Below are positions 6,679 through 8,485 of a stretch of DNA of 8,485 nt, piece after piece. Numbering within the stretch: position 1 is the stretch's first letter; each line of letters begins with the position of its first letter. The DNA lies in NCBI GenBank assembly GCA_020056645.1, contig JAGVHJ010000496.1, positions 1-8,485 on the forward strand, in the 5' to 3' direction. A program made the position numbers and the translations under genes. This stretch comes from Desulfobacterales bacterium. GTDB taxonomy: Bacteria > Desulfobacterota > Desulfobacteria > Desulfobacterales > JAHIVH01. The notes beneath the pieces were generated by a model, which was not told the DNA's origin, did no database searches, and saw nothing but the letters and a program-made list of their open reading frames with translations.

Positions 6679-6696
6679 AAACGCTTCTCAGCGTTT
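6679..6696 (+). terminator. Weak candidate terminator hairpin after ychJ
   Basis: AAACGC (6679-6684), loop TTCTCA, then GCGTTT (6691-6696), followed by CTT and an A/T-rich stretch. The stem has only 6 bp and no long T-run, so termination here is a guess from its position about 100 bases after the last operon gene. Confidence 0.25.
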
Positions 6697-6746
6697 CTTA
6701 AAACTTTTGTATTGAACCATTCAGAGATCTTTTTGTTTCGGTTTTA

Positions 6747-6789
6747 TCGTTTCCATCCATTGAGTTCAAAATTCAATGGATGGAAACGA
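6747..6789. repeat. Perfect 17-bp inverted repeat with 9-base loop
   Basis: The left arm TCGTTTCCATCCATTGA (6747-6763) is the exact reverse complement of 6773-6789; the loop is GTTCAAAAT. No T-run follows on either strand, so it is not a standard intrinsic terminator. It may be a structured RNA, an extragenic palindrome, or the remnant of a small mobile repeat. Confidence 0.7.
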
Positions 6790-6851
6790 GTCGCTTGCAT
6801 TAAATTCCTGGTCTATTAACTGCTTCATTTTTTTACAAAAAATTTTTTATG

Positions 6852-6880
6852 TTGACACTATGAGGCAAAAAGAGTACTGA
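6852..6880 (+). promoter_or_regulatory. Candidate promoter upstream of the PilZ gene
   Basis: A perfect -35 hexamer TTGACA (6852-6857) is followed after 17 bases by TACTGA (6875-6880), a poor -10. If used, transcription would begin near 6887, inside the 26-bp palindrome, leaving a leader of about 140 bases before the PilZ start. The weak -10 makes this uncertain or activator-dependent. Confidence 0.3.
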
Positions 6881-6883
6881 AGA

Positions 6884-6909
6884 ACGATGTTTTTCATGAA
6901 AAACATCGT
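6884..6909. repeat. Perfect 26-bp palindrome, operator-like
   Basis: ACGATGTTTTTCA (6884-6896) meets its exact reverse complement TGAAAAACATCGT (6897-6909) with no spacer. Its place just downstream of a TTGACA hexamer and about 120 bases before the PilZ start suits a dimeric repressor site or an RNA stem-loop in the leader. Confidence 0.6.
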
Positions 6910-6979
6910 AGGTACATTGTTTGTAAGCTATTTCGTCAAGAGCAGTTTGAAAAATGCGTGTTTCACCCTGTTTGAATAG
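6887..6979 (+). CDS. Possible 30-residue hydrophobic small ORF (doubtful)
   Basis: ATG at 6887 opens a frame of 30 codons ending in TAG at 6977-6979. The product has a hydrophobic centre (IVGTLFVSYFV, residues 7-17) followed by a short basic part and resembles a leader or single-span peptide. A second in-frame ATG lies at 6896. The ribosome site is poor (GAAG at 6879-6882), and the first codons coincide with the 26-bp palindrome. It does not resemble a known protein to me; chance is a real possibility in AT-rich sequence. Confidence 0.15.
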   Translation: MFFMKNIVGTLFVSYFVKSSLKNACFTLFE

Positions 6980-7028
6980 CTATCAAGGGGCCAGTTTATC
7001 AGGGGTTTAAATTCGGAAGGAGTCCAAT

Positions 7029-7409
7029 ATGGTCAAAAGAAACAGAATTCTTGAAGAGAGAAGAGCTCACAAGCGCTTTATAGCCAAGGATGGCACCTAC
7101 GCCATTTTCGGCAAATATTCGAATAAACTGGGACAGGTGGTCGATATCAGCAACGGCGGCCTGGCCTTCCGTTATAACGATAATGAAAACCGTTCTGTCG
7201 ATCTTTTCAACGTGGGCATCATGATCGCCGACGCGCCTGATCTTGCCGATGAGATTTCCCTCCAGGCTAAAACCATCAACGATTTTGAGATTGGACCCGG
7301 CTCCCATTATTTCATGCCCTTGAGGCAGACCCATATTCAGTTTGTCGAATTGACCGACGACCAAAAAACGCTCTTGAGCAAGCTGATCATCAACCACACC
7401 CGGAAATAA
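7029..7409 (+). CDS. Stand-alone PilZ domain protein, c-di-GMP receptor
   Basis: A 126-residue protein made of a single PilZ domain. The c-di-GMP binding signature is complete: RxxxR as R12-A-H-K-R16 in the N-terminal loop and DxSxxG as D39-I-S41-N-G-G44 at the start of the beta barrel. The C-terminal strand and helix (HIQFVELTDDQKTLLSKLI, about 102-120) fit the family. Such small proteins sense the second messenger c-di-GMP and regulate motility, exopolysaccharide or other surface traits through partner proteins; the partner here is unknown. The start is very well supported: GGAAGGAG at 7015-7022 lies six bases before ATG. It has its own long AT-rich upstream region and is separated from the operon, so it is probably transcribed alone or with the J-protein gene 139 bases downstream. 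Confidence 0.93.
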   Translation: MVKRNRILEERRAHKRFIAKDGTYAIFGKYSNKLGQVVDISNGGLAFRYNDNENRSVDLFNVGIMIADAPDLADEISLQAKTINDFEIGPGSHYFMPLRQTHIQFVELTDDQKTLLSKLIINHTRK

Positions 7410-7427
7410 CCTGTGGCCTTTTTCCGG
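7400..7427. repeat. Inverted repeat CCGGAAA-N14-TTTCCGG over the PilZ stop codon
   Basis: Seven-base arms at 7400-7406 and 7421-7427 flank the TAA of the PilZ gene. It could form a hairpin at the mRNA 3' end, but no T-run follows, so it is a poor terminator candidate. Confidence 0.3.
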
Positions 7428-7548
7428 AAATCCCCTGGACACATGTCTATCGTGAGCATTGACAAGGGGGTTTTCACCTGTTCGGTTTTCTCTCGCCCGT
7501 TGAACCATCCGGCCATCCTTTTTTTTTCAAAGACCGAGAGCGCCCTCC

Positions 7549-8265
7549 ATGGATCTTAAAAAGGCATCCATAGTTTTGGGGCTCTCTCCCCATGCGACCG
7601 CAGATGAGATCAAGCAGGCTTACAGGCTCAAGGTAAAAGAGAACCACCCGGACCTGGCGGCCGGAAATCCTTCATTAGCAAAAATTCTCGAGGAAAAAAT
7701 GAAGGCGATCAACGTCGCCTACCACCTCCTGCTCATGGAGGCGAGGAGCCGTCCCACGCCCCCAACCCCACAACCGGGCGAGCCAAAAAAAGCACAGCCC
7801 CAGGCGGCTCATCCAAAAACGGCCCATCAACCAAATCCCCACGGGCCTTCCGCCAAGGGGCGGCCCCACGCCGCTGATCCTAAAAAAAAGCGTCCGGACG
7901 CCTTCCGATCACGTCCGGCGGCTCCTGCTGGCACGGGGCTTCTTACCAACCTCATAAAAACAATCTTAGACCGGCTGACCCGCTTAACCACCCCGACCGA
8001 TCCTTTCCCTCTCGGCCAGAAAAAACCGGCCAAGAAACGCTCACCGGCTTTTTCAGAGAGGCCAAGGGATTTCAGCGATATCTTAAATGATATCCTGAAG
8101 GCCCAGAACGGCCATGAAGAAAAAAACCGAAGTGAACGGAAAGTTAGAGAGCCATATGATTATTATTCCACGACCCGAAGCCGGAGAAAAAAGGCTGGTG
8201 AAAAAGGACCTGTGGAGAGCGTTTCCCCGGTGTCACGCATAAAAAGGATTGAGGGGGACCATTAA
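7549..8265 (+). CDS. J-domain (DnaJ-like, type III) protein with disordered Pro/Lys/His-rich tail
   Basis: A 238-residue protein. Residues 1-66 are a J domain: helix I KKASIVLGL, helix II DEIKQAYRLKVKENHPD with the essential HPD at 33-35, and helix III KILEEKMKAINVAYHLLL. This domain stimulates ATP hydrolysis by DnaK-type Hsp70. There is no G/F region, no cysteine zinc domain and no DnaJ C-terminal domain, so it is a specialised co-chaperone. Residues about 69-127 are low-complexity (P, K, A, H, Q); a short amphipathic helix follows (LLTNLIKTILDRLTRL, 131-146), then another basic stretch with FSDILNDILKAQN (175-187), possibly a client-binding motif. The ATG has only a weak GAGAG site upstream, but the J domain begins right there, which supports this start. 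The TAA shares its last base with an inverted-repeat element. The specific Hsp70 partner or client is unknown. Confidence 0.88.
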   Translation: MDLKKASIVLGLSPHATADEIKQAYRLKVKENHPDLAAGNPSLAKILEEKMKAINVAYHLLLMEARSRPTPPTPQPGEPKKAQPQAAHPKTAHQPNPHGPSAKGRPHAADPKKKRPDAFRSRPAAPAGTGLLTNLIKTILDRLTRLTTPTDPFPLGQKKPAKKRSPAFSERPRDFSDILNDILKAQNGHEEKNRSERKVREPYDYYSTTRSRRKKAGEKGPVESVSPVSRIKRIEGDH

Positions 8266-8379
8266 TTCCATTTTGCATTCACCCGTGTTGCGGCGGCGTC
8301 AGGGCCTCGACCTATTCCATGCACGCCTCCGGGACTTGCTCCTTGCCGCCTTGGTATCACTTTGAATGCAAAATGGAAT
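8265..8379. mobile_element. 115-base MITE-like element with perfect 17-bp terminal inverted repeats
   Basis: ATTCCATTTTGCATTCA (8265-8281) is the exact reverse complement of 8363-8379. The 81-base interior is GC-rich and has no reading frame of note; it contains GGCGGC (left) and GCCGCC (right), able to extend the fold, and a partial third copy of the end motif (ATTCCATGCA, 8314-8323). Size, clean terminal repeats and lack of coding fit a miniature inverted-repeat element or a long extragenic palindrome. A target-site duplication is not evident. As RNA it would form a long stem-loop directly at the J-protein stop codon and may act as its terminator or stabiliser. Confidence 0.6.
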
Positions 8380-8435
8380 AACCATCAAACAGGGTAATCG
8401 CATGCAGGATTCGCCTTGACGGCCCTGCCGGGAGC

Positions 8436-8454
8436 CAACCTTTTGAAAAGGTTG
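8436..8454. repeat. 9-1-9 near-palindrome CAACCTTTT-G-AAAAGGTTG
   Basis: Nine-base arms at 8436-8444 and 8446-8454 are exact reverse complements around one G. It lies in the gene-free tail (8380-8485), which also holds TTGCCA (8452-8457) and TATAAA (8477-8482) 19 bases apart, a marginal promoter-like pair pointing out of the window. The palindrome overlaps that -35-like hexamer. Confidence 0.4.
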
Positions 8455-8485
8455 CCAAACATGGTAAAAAAGGTTCTATAAACAC

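Larger units (their letters stand above)
6584..7028. other. AT-rich intergenic region, 445 bases, rich in inverted repeats
   Basis: This spacer between ychJ and the PilZ gene is visibly more AT-rich than its surroundings, with several runs of T or A (for example 6619-6626 and 6840-6848). It contains a weak hairpin (6679-6696), a perfect 17-bp hairpin (6747-6789), two TTGACA hexamers (6645-6650 and 6852-6857), a perfect 26-bp palindrome (6884-6909), a possible 30-codon ORF (6887-6979) and a spaced 7-bp inverted repeat AGCTATT/AATAGCT (6926-6932 / 6975-6981). No c-di-GMP riboswitch core or tRNA-like fold was recognised. Confidence 0.6.

Noticed and set aside
6584..7028. c-di-GMP riboswitch upstream of the PilZ gene
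   Set aside because: The characteristic GEMM core (conserved GGxCAAA-type and tetraloop-receptor segments) was not recognisable; the inverted repeats present do not form that architecture.

Overview
The window reads as chromosomal DNA of a Gram-negative, probably anaerobic bacterium. Gene families and style (GlpD with an LLLRR C-terminal domain, CoxD/CoxE-like AAA+/VWA pair, YchJ, PilZ, GC-rich coding with AT-rich spacers, hairpin repeats) suggest a Desulfobacterota (delta-proteobacterial) lineage. That assignment is an inference from family resemblance; no rRNA or other marker gene is present.

Layout. (1) 1-523: the 3' end of an FAD-dependent glycerol-3-phosphate dehydrogenase gene on +. 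(2) 524-843: a convergent spacer with REP-like hairpins and a short near-palindrome. (3) 844-1833 on -: an unusual protein with tandem thioredoxin folds (CPYC in the second) and a HEAT-like C-terminal part. (4) 1834-2104: a divergent spacer with a strand-asymmetric C-rich tract, a hairpin and a sigma70-like promoter facing right. (5) 2105-6583: five tightly spaced + strand genes (gaps 13, 33, 6 and 14 bases) coding a NudB-like Nudix hydrolase, a MoxR/CoxD-type AAA+ ATPase, a CoxE-type VWA protein, a divergent acyl-CoA dehydrogenase-like protein and a YchJ/SEC-C protein. (6) 6584-7028: an AT-rich 445-base spacer with a perfect 17-bp hairpin, a perfect 26-bp palindrome and a possible tiny ORF. 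(7) 7029-7409: a stand-alone PilZ c-di-GMP receptor. (8) 7549-8265: a J-domain protein with a long disordered tail. (9) 8265-8379: a 115-base element with perfect 17-bp terminal inverted repeats touching the J-protein stop codon, followed by a gene-free tail.

How the genes may work together. The core is the AAA+/VWA pair. In characterised relatives (CoxD/CoxE, RavA/ViaA and other MoxR-VWA sets) such pairs act as ATP-driven chaperones that mature metal or cofactor enzymes. Here the next gene, 6 bases downstream, codes an acyl-CoA dehydrogenase fold protein that appears to lack the C-terminal catalytic segment. It could be a client, an adaptor or a non-catalytic flavoprotein. YchJ carries two cysteine-rich SEC-C motifs, so the cluster has a general protein-quality or cofactor-handling flavour, but that link is inferred from gene order only. 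I saw no CRISPR array, rRNA, tRNA, transposase or phage gene.
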